Shown here: piece after piece, positions 54,328 to 63,075 of the stretch
How the letters are laid out: each line of letters opens with the position of its first letter
How positions within the stretch are numbered: position 1 is the first letter of the stretch
Origin: Kitasatospora sp. NBC_01246
GTDB lineage: Bacteria > Actinomycetota > Actinomycetes > Streptomycetales > Streptomycetaceae
Length of the DNA: 64,000 bases
Assembly: GCF_036226505.1 (NCBI RefSeq)
Contig: NZ_CP108484.1
Span: 2,728,001 to 2,792,000 of the forward strand
Reading direction: 5' to 3'
Translations under genes and position numbers: made by a program
The notes under the pieces: model-generated
The model's input: the letters and a program-made list of their open reading frames with translations, nothing else
What the model was told of the DNA's origin: nothing
Databases searched by the model: none

Positions 54328-55557
54328 TCATGCGCGCCGTCGGCCGAGCCGCATCGCCGCCACACCCGCCGCGAGGAAAGCGGCCGAGAGGCCGATCAGG
54401 ATCGGCGTCCCCCGGGAGCCCGTCTCGGCCAGCTCCCCGTGGGGGTGTTCGGCCGGGTGGTGCTCGCCCGCACCGTGCTGGCCGGACGCGTAGCCCCCGC
54501 CCGAACCGTAGTGCCCGCCCCCGCCGTGCCCGGTCTGCTCGCCGTGCTCTCCGTGCTCTCCGTGCTCTCCGCCACCGTGGTGAGCCGACTTGCCCGGCGC
54601 CTGGCCCTTGGCGACGAGGGTCGCCTTGTTCAGGTTGTGCGAGGCCTGGTGGTTGGACTGGCTCTGCTGGTTGGAGAGGTTGTTGGCCTGCGAGGCCGAC
54701 TGGTTGTTCTGCGCCGAGTTCTGCGCGCTGTTCTGCGCGGAGTTGTTCGAGTTGCTGGCGGCGCTGTTGTTCGCACTGTTGTTGAGGTTGTTCGTGACGA
54801 CGTTCTGCACGTTGACGGTCACCTGGACGTGCTGGTCCTGACCCTGGTTCTGCGAGCCGCTCTGGCTCTGCCCCTGGTCCTGACCCTGGGCCTGGCCCTG
54901 CCCCTGACCCTGCTCGTTGCTCTGGCCCTGGCCCTGGCCCTGGCCCTGCCCCTGGCCCTCGTGGCCACCGTGACCCTCGTGGCCACCGTGACCCTCATGG
55001 CCCTCGTGGCCGCCATGACCCTCGTGCTCCCCGTGCTCTCCGTGCTCCCCGTGCTCGCAGTCGCAGCCGGCGGGCCCGTGGTCGCCGGGGTGGCCCGGCG
55101 CGTTCTCGTCGCAGTGCTCGCCGCCACCGGCTGACGAGTCCTCGGAGCGGACGAGCTCCGACGACTGGGCCGTCGGAGCTCGTTCGCCCTCGGCCCGCCG
55201 AGCCGCGTCGCCCTGCTCGACGGCGTCGCCCTCGGCCACCTCCGAGAGGTCGGCGTCCGAGGCCTCGCCGGCCTCGCTGTCCTCACCGTCGCCGTCGTCC
55301 GCCCGGTGGGCCGGGCGGACCACCGGCGAGGAGTAGACGGTGCTGCGACCGGGGAAGGCCCAGGCGCGGGCGGCGGAGCCGGTGTCCTCCTCGGCCAGAC
55401 GCAGGAGGCTGTCGACCCACTCGCCCTGGGCCTCCGGCGATTCGGAGGCAACGGTGTGGTCGACGAGGGGCGAGGCGTAGGCCGTGCCGCCGGCGCCCAG
55501 GGCGAGGGCGGCCGAGGCCAGTCCGGACAGGACCAGGGTGGTGATTCGAGTACGCAT
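54328..55557 (-). CDS. sortase-anchored (LAETG) surface protein with His-, Gln/Gly- and Asn/Ser/Gln-rich repeats
   Basis: The 409-aa protein has a signal peptide (cleavage near A28), an acidic region (about 85-145) and a Cys/His segment (C149, C165, C167). A His-Glu-Gly repeat (about 157-199), a (GQ)n repeat (200-243), a beta-prone stretch HVQVTVNVQNVV (243-254), and an Asn/Ser/Gln repeat (255-304; NNSAQNSAQNSAQNNQ) follow. A second His-rich part (about 325-373) precedes the C-terminal sorting signal LAETG (376-380), a hydrophobic helix and RRR. LAxTG is the sortase E type known in Streptomyces. GGAG precedes ATG 55557. No family was recognised. Metal binding and amyloid-like assembly are speculation from composition. 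Confidence 0.85.
   Translation of the reverse strand: MRTRITTLVLSGLASAALALGAGGTAYASPLVDHTVASESPEAQGEWVDSLLRLAEEDTGSAARAWAFPGRSTVYSSPVVRPAHRADDGDGEDSEAGEASDADLSEVAEGDAVEQGDAARRAEGERAPTAQSSELVRSEDSSAGGGEHCDENAPGHPGDHGPAGCDCEHGEHGEHGEHEGHGGHEGHEGHGGHEGHGGHEGQGQGQGQGQGQSNEQGQGQGQAQGQDQGQSQSGSQNQGQDQHVQVTVNVQNVVTNNLNNSANNSAASNSNNSAQNSAQNSAQNNQSASQANNLSNQQSQSNHQASHNLNKATLVAKGQAPGKSAHHGGGEHGEHGEHGEQTGHGGGGHYGSGGGYASGQHGAGEHHPAEHPHGELAETGSRGTPILIGLSAAFLAAGVAAMRLGRRRA
54880..55070 (-). repeat. coding repeats of the surface-protein gene
   Basis: The DNA is made of CTGGCC/CTGCCC-type 6-bp units for (GQ)n at 54880-54960 and GTGGCCACC/GTGACC-type units for the His-Gly-Glu repeat at 54960-55070. Another run at 54700-54745 encodes NSAQ units. 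These are likely to vary in length between strains. Confidence 0.75.
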
Positions 55558-55570
55558 GACACTCCAGGAT

Positions 55571-55587
55571 GATCCGCAAAACGGATC
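55571..55587 (-). promoter_or_regulatory. small stem-loop just before the surface-protein ribosome binding site
   Basis: GATCCG-CAAAA-CGGATC is a perfect 6-bp inverted repeat lying 4 nt upstream of the ribosome binding site region (55559-55567). It may affect translation start or mRNA stability. Confidence 0.35.
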
Positions 55588-55748
55588 TTCTGAATACGCT
55601 CCCGCGTCACCTGGTCACGGCTCGCACCGCTGCAGGGTAACCGCATTGGCCCAACGAATTAGCGTGCGCGGGGGACCCCTGCCCGGACGCCCGCACCGCC
55701 CTCGCCCGCCGGAGACCGGCGGGCGAGGGCGGACCCGCACAACGGAAC

Positions 55749-55774
55749 GGGCCTGCTCCGACCGGAGCAGGCCC
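55749..55774. terminator. hairpin terminator after glnA2
   Basis: GGGCCTGCTCC pairs perfectly with GGAGCAGGCCC around a 4-nt loop, 22 nt beyond the glnA2 stop. Confidence 0.8.
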
Positions 55775-55795
55775 ACTCGCGCGGTTGACGGCCCG

Positions 55796-57157
55796 TCAGA
55801 GCACCTGGAGGTTCTTCCGCAGCTCGAAGGGGGTGACCTCGGAGCGGTACTCCTCCCACTCCTGGCGCTTGTTGCGGAGGAAGAAATCGAACACGTGCTC
55901 GCCGAGGGTCTCGGCGACCAGCTCGCTGCGCTGCATCAGGTCGATGGCCTCGCCGAGGTTCTGCGGCATCGGCTGGATGCCGAGGGCGCGGCGCTCCGCG
56001 TCGGTGAGCGCCCAGACGTCGTCGTCCGCGCCGGGCGGGAGTTCGAGGCCCTCCTCGATGCCCTTGAGGCCGGCCGCGAGGGTGACGGCGTAGGCGAGGT
56101 AGGGGTTGCAGCCGGTGTCCAGCGAGCGGACCTCGATCCGGGTGGAACCCTGCTTGCCGGGCTTGTACATCGGGACGCGGATCAGGGCCGAGCGGTTGTT
56201 GTGGCCCCAGCAGATGTACGACGGCGCCTCGCCGCCGGCGCCCGCGGTGCGCTGCGAGCCGCCCCAGATCCGCTTGTAGGAGTTGACCCACTGGTTGGTG
56301 ACGGCGGCCGTCTCGGCGGCGTACTTGAGCAGTCCGGCGATGAAGGACCGGCCGACCTTGGAGAGCTGGTACTCCGCGCCGGACTCGTGGAACGCGTTGC
56401 GGTCCCCCTCGAAGAGCGAGAGGTGGGTGTGCATCCCCGAGCCGGGGTGGTCGGAGAACGGCTTCGGCATGAAGCTGGCGTGCACGCCCTGCTCCAGCGC
56501 GACCTCCTTCATGACCAGACGGAAGGTCATGATGTTGTCGGCGGTGGAGAGCGCGTCGGCGTAGCGCAGGTCGATCTCCTGCTGCCCGGGCGCGCCCTCG
56601 TGGTGGGAGAACTCCACCGAGATGCCCATCGACTCCAGCATCGTGATCGCCTGGCGGCGGAAGTCGTGCCCCACCCCGCGCGGGGTGTGGTCGAAGTAGC
56701 CGGACTGGTCGGCGGGGATCGGCGCGGTGCCGTCGCCGGGCAGGTTCTTCAGCAGGAAGAACTCGATCTCGGGGTGGGTGTAGAAGGTGAACCCGAGCTC
56801 GGAGGCCTTCTCCAGGGTGCGCTTGAGCACGAACCGCGGGTCGGCGAAGGACGGGGAGCCGTCCGGCATCAGGATGTCGCAGAACATCCGGGCCGTCCCG
56901 GGCGTCTCCGAGCGCCAGGGCAGGATCTGGAAGGTGGTCGGGTCCGGCTTGGCGATCATGTCGGACTCGTAGACGCGGGCGAAGCCCTCGATCGCCGACC
57001 CGTCGAAGCCGATGCCCTCCTCGAAGGCCTGCTCCAACTCCGCCGGCGCCACCGCGACCGACTTCAGGAACCCGAGCACGTCGGTGAACCACAGTCGGAC
57101 GAAACGGATGTCACGCTCTTCGAGCGTCCGGAGCACGAACTCCTGCTGCTTGCCCAT
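55796..57157 (-). CDS. glnA2: glutamine-synthetase-like enzyme GlnA2 (probable gamma-glutamylpolyamine synthetase)
   Basis: The 453-aa protein starts MGKQQEFVLRTLEERDIRFV. GS-fold motifs are present: EGIGFDGSAIEGFARVYESD, THPEIEFFLLKN, GSGMHTHLSLFEG and NRSALIRVPMYKPGKQGSTR. The adenylylation tyrosine of GlnA is replaced by W382 (DDDVWALTD), so GlnE control is not expected. By orthology to S. coelicolor GlnA2 (SCO2241, recalled), it probably joins glutamate to polyamines rather than making glutamine. It is divergent from nadE. Its leader has an unusual inverted repeat. Confidence 0.88.
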   Translation of the reverse strand: MGKQQEFVLRTLEERDIRFVRLWFTDVLGFLKSVAVAPAELEQAFEEGIGFDGSAIEGFARVYESDMIAKPDPTTFQILPWRSETPGTARMFCDILMPDGSPSFADPRFVLKRTLEKASELGFTFYTHPEIEFFLLKNLPGDGTAPIPADQSGYFDHTPRGVGHDFRRQAITMLESMGISVEFSHHEGAPGQQEIDLRYADALSTADNIMTFRLVMKEVALEQGVHASFMPKPFSDHPGSGMHTHLSLFEGDRNAFHESGAEYQLSKVGRSFIAGLLKYAAETAAVTNQWVNSYKRIWGGSQRTAGAGGEAPSYICWGHNNRSALIRVPMYKPGKQGSTRIEVRSLDTGCNPYLAYAVTLAAGLKGIEEGLELPPGADDDVWALTDAERRALGIQPMPQNLGEAIDLMQRSELVAETLGEHVFDFFLRNKRQEWEEYRSEVTPFELRKNLQVL

Positions 57158-57228
57158 GGGGACAGTCTCACCTCTGCTCTTTACGTTCGTGTTACGCCCG
57201 GAAACCACCCGAAAGCGACTGTCCCCAT
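57156..57228 (-). promoter_or_regulatory. inverted repeat that can mask the glnA2 start codon, with a 16-codon upstream frame
   Basis: ATGGGGACAGTC (57156-57167) and GACTGTCCCCAT (57217-57228) are exact complements 49 nt apart. In the glnA2 transcript the distal arm would pair with sequence covering the end of the ribosome binding region and part of the AUG. A 16-codon frame (57231 to 57181; MMGTVAFGWFPGVTRT) fills the loop. Confidence 0.5.
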
Positions 57229-57295
57229 CATGGCGGATCGCGGCCGCCGAGGGCAGTGGCAACCCTCGGACGCGACATCGCGTCAGATCGACGAT

Positions 57296-57301
57296 TAGAC
57301 T
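57296..57301 (+). promoter_or_regulatory. -10 hexamer, probable leaderless nadE transcript
   Basis: TAGACT lies exactly 6 nt before ATG 57308 and no ribosome binding site is present. It is among the best-matching leaderless promoters in the window. Confidence 0.6.
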
Positions 57302-57307
57302 CGCGGC

Positions 57308-59062
57308 ATGCCCAATCTCCGTCTCGCCCTGTGCCAGACCGACCCCTGGGTCGGTGATCTCGACCGCAACGCGGACGAGGTGGTACGCCGGACGGCCCAG
57401 GCCGTCGAGGCCGGTGCCCGGCTGATCGCCTTCCCCGAGATGGCCCTGACCGGGTACCCGGTGGAGGACCTCGCCCTGCGCCGCTCCTTCGTCGAGGCCT
57501 CCCGGTCCGCGCTGGTCGCCCTGGCCGCGCGGCTGGCCGGCGAGGGGCTGGGCGAGGTGCCGGTCGTGGTCGGCTACCTGGGCCGGTCCGACCAGGCCTC
57601 GCCGCGGTTCGGCCGCCCGGCCGGGTCGCCGCAGAACTGCGCCGCGGTGCTGCACCGTGGCGGGGTGGTCACCCGGTTCGCCAAGCACCACCTGCCCAAC
57701 TACGGGGTGTTCGACGAGTACCGCTGGTTCGTCCCCGGCGACCAGCTGCCGGTGCTGCGGCTGCACGGGGTGGACGTGGCGCTCGCGATCTGCGAGGACA
57801 TCTGGCAGGACGGCGGCCGGGTGAGCGCCGCCCGCGAGGCCGGGGCCGGCCTGCTGCTGGTGCTCAACGGCTCGCCCTACGAGCGGAACAAGGACGACGC
57901 CCGGCTGGAACTGGTCCGGCGGCGCGCCGCCGAGGCGGGCTGCGCGCTGGCCTACGTCAACATGGTCGGCGGCCAGGACGAGCTGGTCTTCGACGGCGAC
58001 TCGATCGTGGTCGGCGCGGACGGCGGGGTGCTGGGCCGCTCGCCGCAGTTCGCGGAGCACCTGCTCGTCCTCGACCTCGACCTGCCGGCCGCGAGCAGCG
58101 ACCACACCGACGGGCTGCTGCTCGCCGACGGCCTGCACCTGGTCCGCCGCGAACTGGGCGGCGAGCCGCTGCCCGCGCCCGCCGCGCCGCTCCGGGCGGA
58201 GGTGGCGCCCAGGATCTCGGACGAGGCCGAGATCTGGGCCGCGCTGGTATCCGGCACCGAGGCGTACGTGCGCAAGAACGGCTTCCGCTCGGTGCTGCTC
58301 GGCCTCTCCGGTGGCATCGACTCCGCGCTGGTGGCGGCCATCGCGGTGGACGCGCTGGGGGCCGGGAACGTGCACTGCGTCTCGATGCCGAGCCGGTACT
58401 CCTCCCAGCACTCCCGGGACGACGCCGCCGAGCTGGCCCGCCGGACCGGGCTGCACTTGCGGACGGTGTCGATCGCCCCGATGGTCGACGCCTACCTGGC
58501 GGCCACCGAGCTGACGGGCCTGGCCGAGGAGAACCTGCAGTCCCGGCTGCGCGGCACGCTGCTGATGGCGATCTCCAACCAGGAGGGCCACCTGGTGCTC
58601 GCACCGGGCAACAAGAGCGAGCTGGCGGTCGGCTACTCCACGCTGTACGGCGACTCGGTCGGCGCGTTCGGTCCGATCAAGGACGTCTACAAGTCGCTGG
58701 TCTTCCGGCTCGCCCGCTGGCGCAACGAGGAGGCCGCGCGGCGCGGCGAACCGGCGCCGATCCCGGAGCACACCATCGACAAGCCGCCGTCCGCCGAGCT
58801 GCGGCCGGACCAGGTGGACACCGACTCGCTGCCCGACTACGACCTGCTGGACACCGTGCTCAGCCGCTACATCGAGGGCGACGAGGGCCGGGACTCGATC
58901 GTGGCGGCGGGCTTCGACCCGGCGGTGGTCGACCGGGTGGTCCGGCTGGTCGACACCGCCGAGTACAAGCGCCGGCAGTACCCGCCGGGCCCGAAGATCT
59001 CCGCCAAGGGCTTCGGCCGGGACCGCCGGCTGCCGATCACCAACCGCTGGCGCCGGGGCTGA
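57308..59062 (+). CDS. nadE: glutamine-dependent NAD+ synthase
   Basis: The 584-aa enzyme amidates nicotinate adenine dinucleotide to NAD+. The N-terminal glutaminase (CN-hydrolase) triad is visible: Glu in LIAFPEMALTGYPVED, Lys in RFAKHHLPNYGVFDEYR, Cys in ALAICEDIWQDGG. The C-terminal synthetase has the P-loop VLLGLSGGIDSALVAAIA and LVLAPGNKSELAVGYSTLYG. Length is normal for the two-domain form. It uses glutamine supplied by GlnA. It is divergent from glnA2. Confidence 0.96.
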   Translation: MPNLRLALCQTDPWVGDLDRNADEVVRRTAQAVEAGARLIAFPEMALTGYPVEDLALRRSFVEASRSALVALAARLAGEGLGEVPVVVGYLGRSDQASPRFGRPAGSPQNCAAVLHRGGVVTRFAKHHLPNYGVFDEYRWFVPGDQLPVLRLHGVDVALAICEDIWQDGGRVSAAREAGAGLLLVLNGSPYERNKDDARLELVRRRAAEAGCALAYVNMVGGQDELVFDGDSIVVGADGGVLGRSPQFAEHLLVLDLDLPAASSDHTDGLLLADGLHLVRRELGGEPLPAPAAPLRAEVAPRISDEAEIWAALVSGTEAYVRKNGFRSVLLGLSGGIDSALVAAIAVDALGAGNVHCVSMPSRYSSQHSRDDAAELARRTGLHLRTVSIAPMVDAYLAATELTGLAEENLQSRLRGTLLMAISNQEGHLVLAPGNKSELAVGYSTLYGDSVGAFGPIKDVYKSLVFRLARWRNEEAARRGEPAPIPEHTIDKPPSAELRPDQVDTDSLPDYDLLDTVLSRYIEGDEGRDSIVAAGFDPAVVDRVVRLVDTAEYKRRQYPPGPKISAKGFGRDRRLPITNRWRRG

Positions 59063-59092
59063 TCACCGGCCGGCGGTCGGCCGCCGGTGGTC
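59061..59092. terminator. imperfect hairpin between nadE and the EEP gene
   Basis: GATCACCGGC-CGGC pairs with GCCGCCGGTGGTC apart from a mismatch and a bulge. It lies between convergent genes and touches both stop codons. Confidence 0.5.
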
Positions 59093-60275
59093 ACCCCTGG
59101 TAGCGGTAGGTGGCCGCGATCGCGAGGTGGTCGCTGCCGTCGTGGCCCAGGGTGCGGGAGTCGGTGGGCTTCAGACCGCCCTTGCTCATGATCTGGTCGA
59201 TCCGGGCCATCGGGAAGGACGCCGGCCAGCTGAAGCCGAAGCCGTCACCGGCCGCGCCCTGGGCCGAGCGCATCTGCGAGGTGACCGGCGCCAGGCTGCG
59301 GTCGTTCATGGTGCCGTTGAGGTCACCGAGCAGCAGCACCTTCTTCAGCGACTCGGCCTCGATCGCGTCACCCAGGGCCTGGGCACTGGCGTCCCGCTGG
59401 TTGACGGTGAAGCCGCCCTCGGCCTTCAGCCGGACGGACGGCAGGTGCGCGACGTACACCGCGACCGGACCCTGCGGGGTACCGACCTGGGCACGGAAGG
59501 CCCTGGTCCAGCCCATCTTGATGTCCACCACCGAGACGCCGCTGATCGGGTACTTCGACCAGAGCCCGACCGTGCCCTCCACCGCGTGGTACGGGTAGCT
59601 GTCGGCCAGCCCGGTCTCGTAGGCGCGCAGCGGCCGGCCGGCCAGCTCCTGGAGCGCGACGATCTGGGCGCCCGAGTCCTTGAGCAGCTGCACCGTGCGC
59701 TGCGGATCGGTGTTGGCGGCGGCCACGTTGTGGCTGACCACCATCCAGTCCCCGGCGCCGCCGCTCTTGTCGCTGAGCAGCCCGCCGAACATGTTGAACC
59801 AGATCACCACCGGCAGCAGCAGCGCGATCAGCGCGGTGGCGGAGCGGCGCAGCAGGGCCGGCACCAGCAGGACGGGTACGGCCAGGCCGACCCAGGGCAG
59901 GAAGGTCTCCAGCAGGCTGCCGAGGTTGCCGACGGTGTTGGGCACCTCGGCGTGGAAGGCCAGCAGGGCGGCGGCGAGCAGGGCGAGGGCGGCGAGGAGC
60001 AGGCCGCGCCGCCAGGGGTTGCTGCCCCGGGCGTCCCGGCCCCAGCCGCGCAGGCCGAGGAACCCGGCGCCGGAACCGGACCGGCCGGCACCCCCCGGAC
60101 CACCGGGCCCGGGACCGCCGAGGCCGGGGCCGGGGCCGGGTCCGCCGAGGTCACCGGCGCCACCGGGGCTACCGGCGCCGTCCGGGCCGGTGCCGGTGCC
60201 GGTGCTCCCGGCGGTGGCCGGGGCTCCGCCTCCCGCCGCCGGTGCCGTCCGGTCCGTCCAGTCCGCCTGCGCCAT
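59091..60275 (-). CDS. membrane-anchored endonuclease/exonuclease/phosphatase-family protein
   Basis: The 394-aa protein has a Gly/Pro-rich disordered N-terminus (about 1-85), three membrane segments (GLLLAALALLAAALLAFHA, LPWVGLAVPVLLVPALL, ATALIALLLPVVIWFNMFGG), then an extracytoplasmic EEP domain. DWMVVSHNVAAANTD, IVALQELAG (catalytic Glu), LLLGDLNGTMNDRSL (Asp/Asn) and LGHDGSDHLAIAATYRY (Asp-His) are the EEP motifs. It probably acts on a phosphodiester outside the cell; the substrate is unknown. ATG 60275 follows GGGAG. Confidence 0.9.
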   Translation of the reverse strand: MAQADWTDRTAPAAGGGAPATAGSTGTGTGPDGAGSPGGAGDLGGPGPGPGLGGPGPGGPGGAGRSGSGAGFLGLRGWGRDARGSNPWRRGLLLAALALLAAALLAFHAEVPNTVGNLGSLLETFLPWVGLAVPVLLVPALLRRSATALIALLLPVVIWFNMFGGLLSDKSGGAGDWMVVSHNVAAANTDPQRTVQLLKDSGAQIVALQELAGRPLRAYETGLADSYPYHAVEGTVGLWSKYPISGVSVVDIKMGWTRAFRAQVGTPQGPVAVYVAHLPSVRLKAEGGFTVNQRDASAQALGDAIEAESLKKVLLLGDLNGTMNDRSLAPVTSQMRSAQGAAGDGFGFSWPASFPMARIDQIMSKGGLKPTDSRTLGHDGSDHLAIAATYRYQG

Positions 60276-60420
60276 CCCGTGGCTCCCGTTCGTTCGTGCC
60301 GTCTGCCGGTCCGACGCGCGACCCCGCCGGAGGGCGGGCACGGTGCCGGACTGGTGCCGGTTTGATCGGATTCCCGGCTCAGCCTATGCCGGGACAGACG
60401 CGGGCTCCGGGGAGCGGGTT

Positions 60421-60457
60421 CCGGCGTGGCCCGGTTTGGTGAGCCAGGCCACGCCGG
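60421..60457 (-). terminator. hairpin terminator after the TetR gene
   Basis: CCGGCGTGGCC and GGCCACGCCGG are perfect complements with a 15-nt loop, about 70 nt past the TetR stop. Confidence 0.65.
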
Positions 60458-60528
60458 GAAGCCGCACGGAGGCCCCCGCGGCAGGTCGGTCGCGGCAGGC
60501 CGGTCGCGACGGAGCGCGGCGGGGCGGG

Positions 60529-61161
60529 TCAGTCGCGGGTGGCCGGGCCGGCCAGGCCCTGGAGCAGCGCGTCGATCATCGTGGTGGCGAGCTCGGGATC
60601 GTCGAGGTCGGACTCCTCCCACAGGATGCTGCGGGTGAGGATCGGACCGATCAGCAGGTCGGCGAGGAGTTCCTCGCCGAGGTCGCCCCGGAGCACGCCC
60701 TCGGCGACGCCCCGGCGGATCAGGTCGCGCGCCATCACCCGGCGCGGCCCGATCACCCGTTCCCGGTAGGCCGCGTGCAGCTCGGGCCAGCTGTGCATCT
60801 GGCTGAGCGCGGCCTTGAGCACCCAGCGGGAGCGCTTGGCGAGGCCGCGGATGCGCATGTACTCGACCATCGCGATCAGGTCGTCCCGGACGGCGCCGCC
60901 GGTGCTCTCCGGGACGGGCGCCTCCAGCCGGCTGACCATGTCGACCAGCAGGGCCTCCTTGTTGGGCCAGCGCCGGTAGATGGTGGCCTTGCCGACGCCG
61001 GCGGCGGTGGCGATGCCCTCGATGGTCAGCTCGGCCAGACTGCTGCCGGCCGCCATGAGCTCCTCGACGGCGGTGAAAATGGCCTGCTCGGCCGCCTCGC
61101 TGCGCGGGCGGCCCCGCCGCGGGCTCGTGCAGTCCGGCGCGACCGTGGTGTCCGTCTTCAT
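60529..61161 (-). CDS. TetR-family transcriptional regulator
   Basis: The 210-aa repressor has the helix-turn-helix AELTIEGIATAAGVGKATIYRRWPNKEALLVDMV at about residues 42-77. A TetR C-terminal ligand domain (ELLADLLIGPILTRSILWEE) follows. It lies 190 bp downstream of, and in the same orientation as, the DHA2 exporter gene. The two paired operators in the exporter promoter are its likely targets. ATG 61161 gives the standard N-terminus. Ligand is unknown, presumably an exporter substrate. Confidence 0.92.
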   Translation of the reverse strand: MKTDTTVAPDCTSPRRGRPRSEAAEQAIFTAVEELMAAGSSLAELTIEGIATAAGVGKATIYRRWPNKEALLVDMVSRLEAPVPESTGGAVRDDLIAMVEYMRIRGLAKRSRWVLKAALSQMHSWPELHAAYRERVIGPRRVMARDLIRRGVAEGVLRGDLGEELLADLLIGPILTRSILWEESDLDDPELATTMIDALLQGLAGPATRD

Positions 61162-61260
61162 CCCCGCTGGTCTCCCTCGATGGTCGCGGGCGCGCGGCGC
61201 CGTTCCAGTACCGATTGTCGTCCGCACTCCGGCCCGGTGGAAGCCGCCGTACGCACATGG

Positions 61261-61295
61261 CCCCGGCCGCCCGGACGGGTCCGGGCGGCCAGGGG
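61261..61295 (-). terminator. hairpin between the exporter and TetR genes
   Basis: GGCCGCCCGGA pairs perfectly with TCCGGGCGGCC around CGGG, extended by CCCC/GGGG past a single bulge. It should separate the two transcripts at least partly. Confidence 0.7.
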
Positions 61296-61351
61296 CCCAT
61301 TCTCGCTCAGCTCGGCCGCAGCTCAGCCGGGGTCCGGCCGGCCGCGACCGG

Positions 61352-62980
61352 TCAGGCGTCGGCCGCTTCGGTCTCCCGCACGGGGCCGGCCGCCTTCGCC
61401 GGGGCGGGTGCGCCCCCCGGCGCGCCGCCGGGGCCGCCCGCCGTGATCCGGCCGGGGAGCAGGAACCAGGCGAGCAGGGCGCCGACCGCGGTGACTCCGG
61501 CCGAGAGGCCGGCCACCACGTGCATGGCGTCGATGAAGGAGGCGTTCGCCGGGCCGATCAGCTCGGCGCCCTGCGGCCCGAGCCGGCCGGCCACGGCCAT
61601 GGTGGCCTCCAGGGACTCACCGGCCTTCTCCCGCAGCGCGCCGGCCGGCAGCTTGTCCAGCTGGTCGGACATCCCGTTGCGGTAGACGGTGGAGAGCACC
61701 GCGCCGAGCACGGCCACCCCGAGCGAGCCGCCGACCTGGCGGAAGGTGTTGTTGATCGCCGAACCGGCACCGGCCTTCTCGCGCGGCAGCGAGCCCATGA
61801 TCGCGACGGTGACCGGCGGCATCACGTGCGCCATGCCGCTGCCCATCAGCAGGCCGAGGACCACCAGCACCCAGATCGGCGTGTCGACGTCGAGCAGCAG
61901 GTAGCCGAGGAAGCCGATCGCGATCAGGGCCATGCCGCCGGCGCAGGTGGCGCGGACGCCGAAGCGGTCCACCACCAGCCGGGCCCGCGGGGCGAACAGC
62001 AGCTGGGCGGCGGCCAGCGGCAGCATCAGCATGCCGGCCTGCAGGGCGCTGTAGCCGCGCACGCTCTGGGTGTAGAAGACGCCGAAGAAGGAGACGCCCA
62101 TCAGCGCGAAGAAGACCACGCCGACGACGACCACGGAGGCGCTGAACACCTTGTTGCGGAACCAGCTGATGTCCAGCGCCGGGTACGCGGTGCGGCGCTC
62201 GAACCAGACGAAGGCGACCAGCGCGACCACGCCGACCAGCACCGGCCCCCAGGCCTCCGGGGAGGTGAAGTCGGCCAGCTCGCCGCCCTTGATGATGCCG
62301 AAGATCAGCGCGACCAGGCCGATGATCGAGAGCAGCACGCCGATCGGGTCGAGCCGGCCCGGGTTCGGGTCCTTGGACTCGGGCACCAGCAGCACCATCG
62401 CGATCACGGCGACCACCACGATCGGGACGTTGATCAGGAAGACCGAGCCCCACCAGAAGTGCTCGATCAGCAGGCCGCCGGTGATCGGGCCGATCGCGAT
62501 GGCCAGGCCGACCGCGCCGGCCCAGATGCCGATCGCCTTGGGCTGCTCGGCGCGCTCGAAGACGTTCATGATGATGGCGAGCGTGGCGGGCATCGCCAGC
62601 GCGCCGCCGACCCCCATCAGCGCGCGGTAGCCGATGAGTTCACCCGGCGAGGCGGCCATCGCGGAGAGCAGCGAGGCGATCCCGAAGACCACCATGCCGG
62701 CCAGCAGGGCGCGCTTGCGGCCGAACCGGTCACCGAGCAGCCCCGCCGTGAACAGCAGCCCGGCGAAGACCAGGGTGTACGAGTTGATCGACCATTCCAG
62801 GTCGCTCTGGCTGGCGCCGAGCCCGGTGGGCGCGGGTGACGCGATGGTCTTCATCGCGACGTTCAGGATCGAGTTGTCGAGGACGACGACGAGGAGGGCG
62901 AGCACCAGGGTGCACAGGATCGCCCAGCGTCGGCGGTGGATGGCTTCCGGCACCCGAGGTGGCGCGGCTGCGGTGGTCAT
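61352..62980 (-). CDS. DHA2-family MFS drug exporter
   Basis: The 542-aa, 14-segment antiporter has [19 protein letters not shown] (motif D1), [20 protein letters not shown] (motif A), and [22 protein letters not shown] (motif C-like). The C-terminal tail is Pro/Ala-rich. Such proteins expel dyes, antibiotics or metabolites. GGAAG precedes ATG 62980. Two inverted-repeat operators lie upstream and the TetR gene follows. Confidence 0.92.
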   Translation of the reverse strand: MTTAAAPPRVPEAIHRRRWAILCTLVLALLVVVLDNSILNVAMKTIASPAPTGLGASQSDLEWSINSYTLVFAGLLFTAGLLGDRFGRKRALLAGMVVFGIASLLSAMAASPGELIGYRALMGVGGALAMPATLAIIMNVFERAEQPKAIGIWAGAVGLAIAIGPITGGLLIEHFWWGSVFLINVPIVVVAVIAMVLLVPESKDPNPGRLDPIGVLLSIIGLVALIFGIIKGGELADFTSPEAWGPVLVGVVALVAFVWFERRTAYPALDISWFRNKVFSASVVVVGVVFFALMGVSFFGVFYTQSVRGYSALQAGMLMLPLAAAQLLFAPRARLVVDRFGVRATCAGGMALIAIGFLGYLLLDVDTPIWVLVVLGLLMGSGMAHVMPPVTVAIMGSLPREKAGAGSAINNTFRQVGGSLGVAVLGAVLSTVYRNGMSDQLDKLPAGALREKAGESLEATMAVAGRLGPQGAELIGPANASFIDAMHVVAGLSAGVTAVGALLAWFLLPGRITAGGPGGAPGGAPAPAKAAGPVRETEAADA

Positions 62981-63022
62981 TGCGGTCTTCCCGTCCGTGG
63001 TGGCGTGTCACTGGCGGGCCTT

Positions 63023-63044
63023 TGCGAGTCGTATGCGTCTCGTA
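63023..63044. promoter_or_regulatory. TetR-type operator O1
   Basis: TGCGAGTCG-TATG-CGTCTCGTA: 9-bp half-sites with a 4-bp spacer, 7 of 9 positions symmetric. It is 43 bp upstream of the exporter start codon. Confidence 0.65.
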
Positions 63045-63075
63045 ACCCCCGCGATCACCCTAGCGCGACTTTCGA

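Noticed and set aside
54033..54365. 110-codon minus-strand frame between glnE and the surface protein
   Set aside because: No ribosome binding site, no leaderless promoter and overlap with the end of the surface-protein gene; no recognisable protein.
57175..57210. GlnR operator upstream of glnA2 (GTAAC, GTAAA words)
   Set aside because: GTTAC and GAAAC on the plus strand are 5 nt apart rather than 6, and the minus-strand pair has two mismatches. GlnR is not known to act on glnA2.
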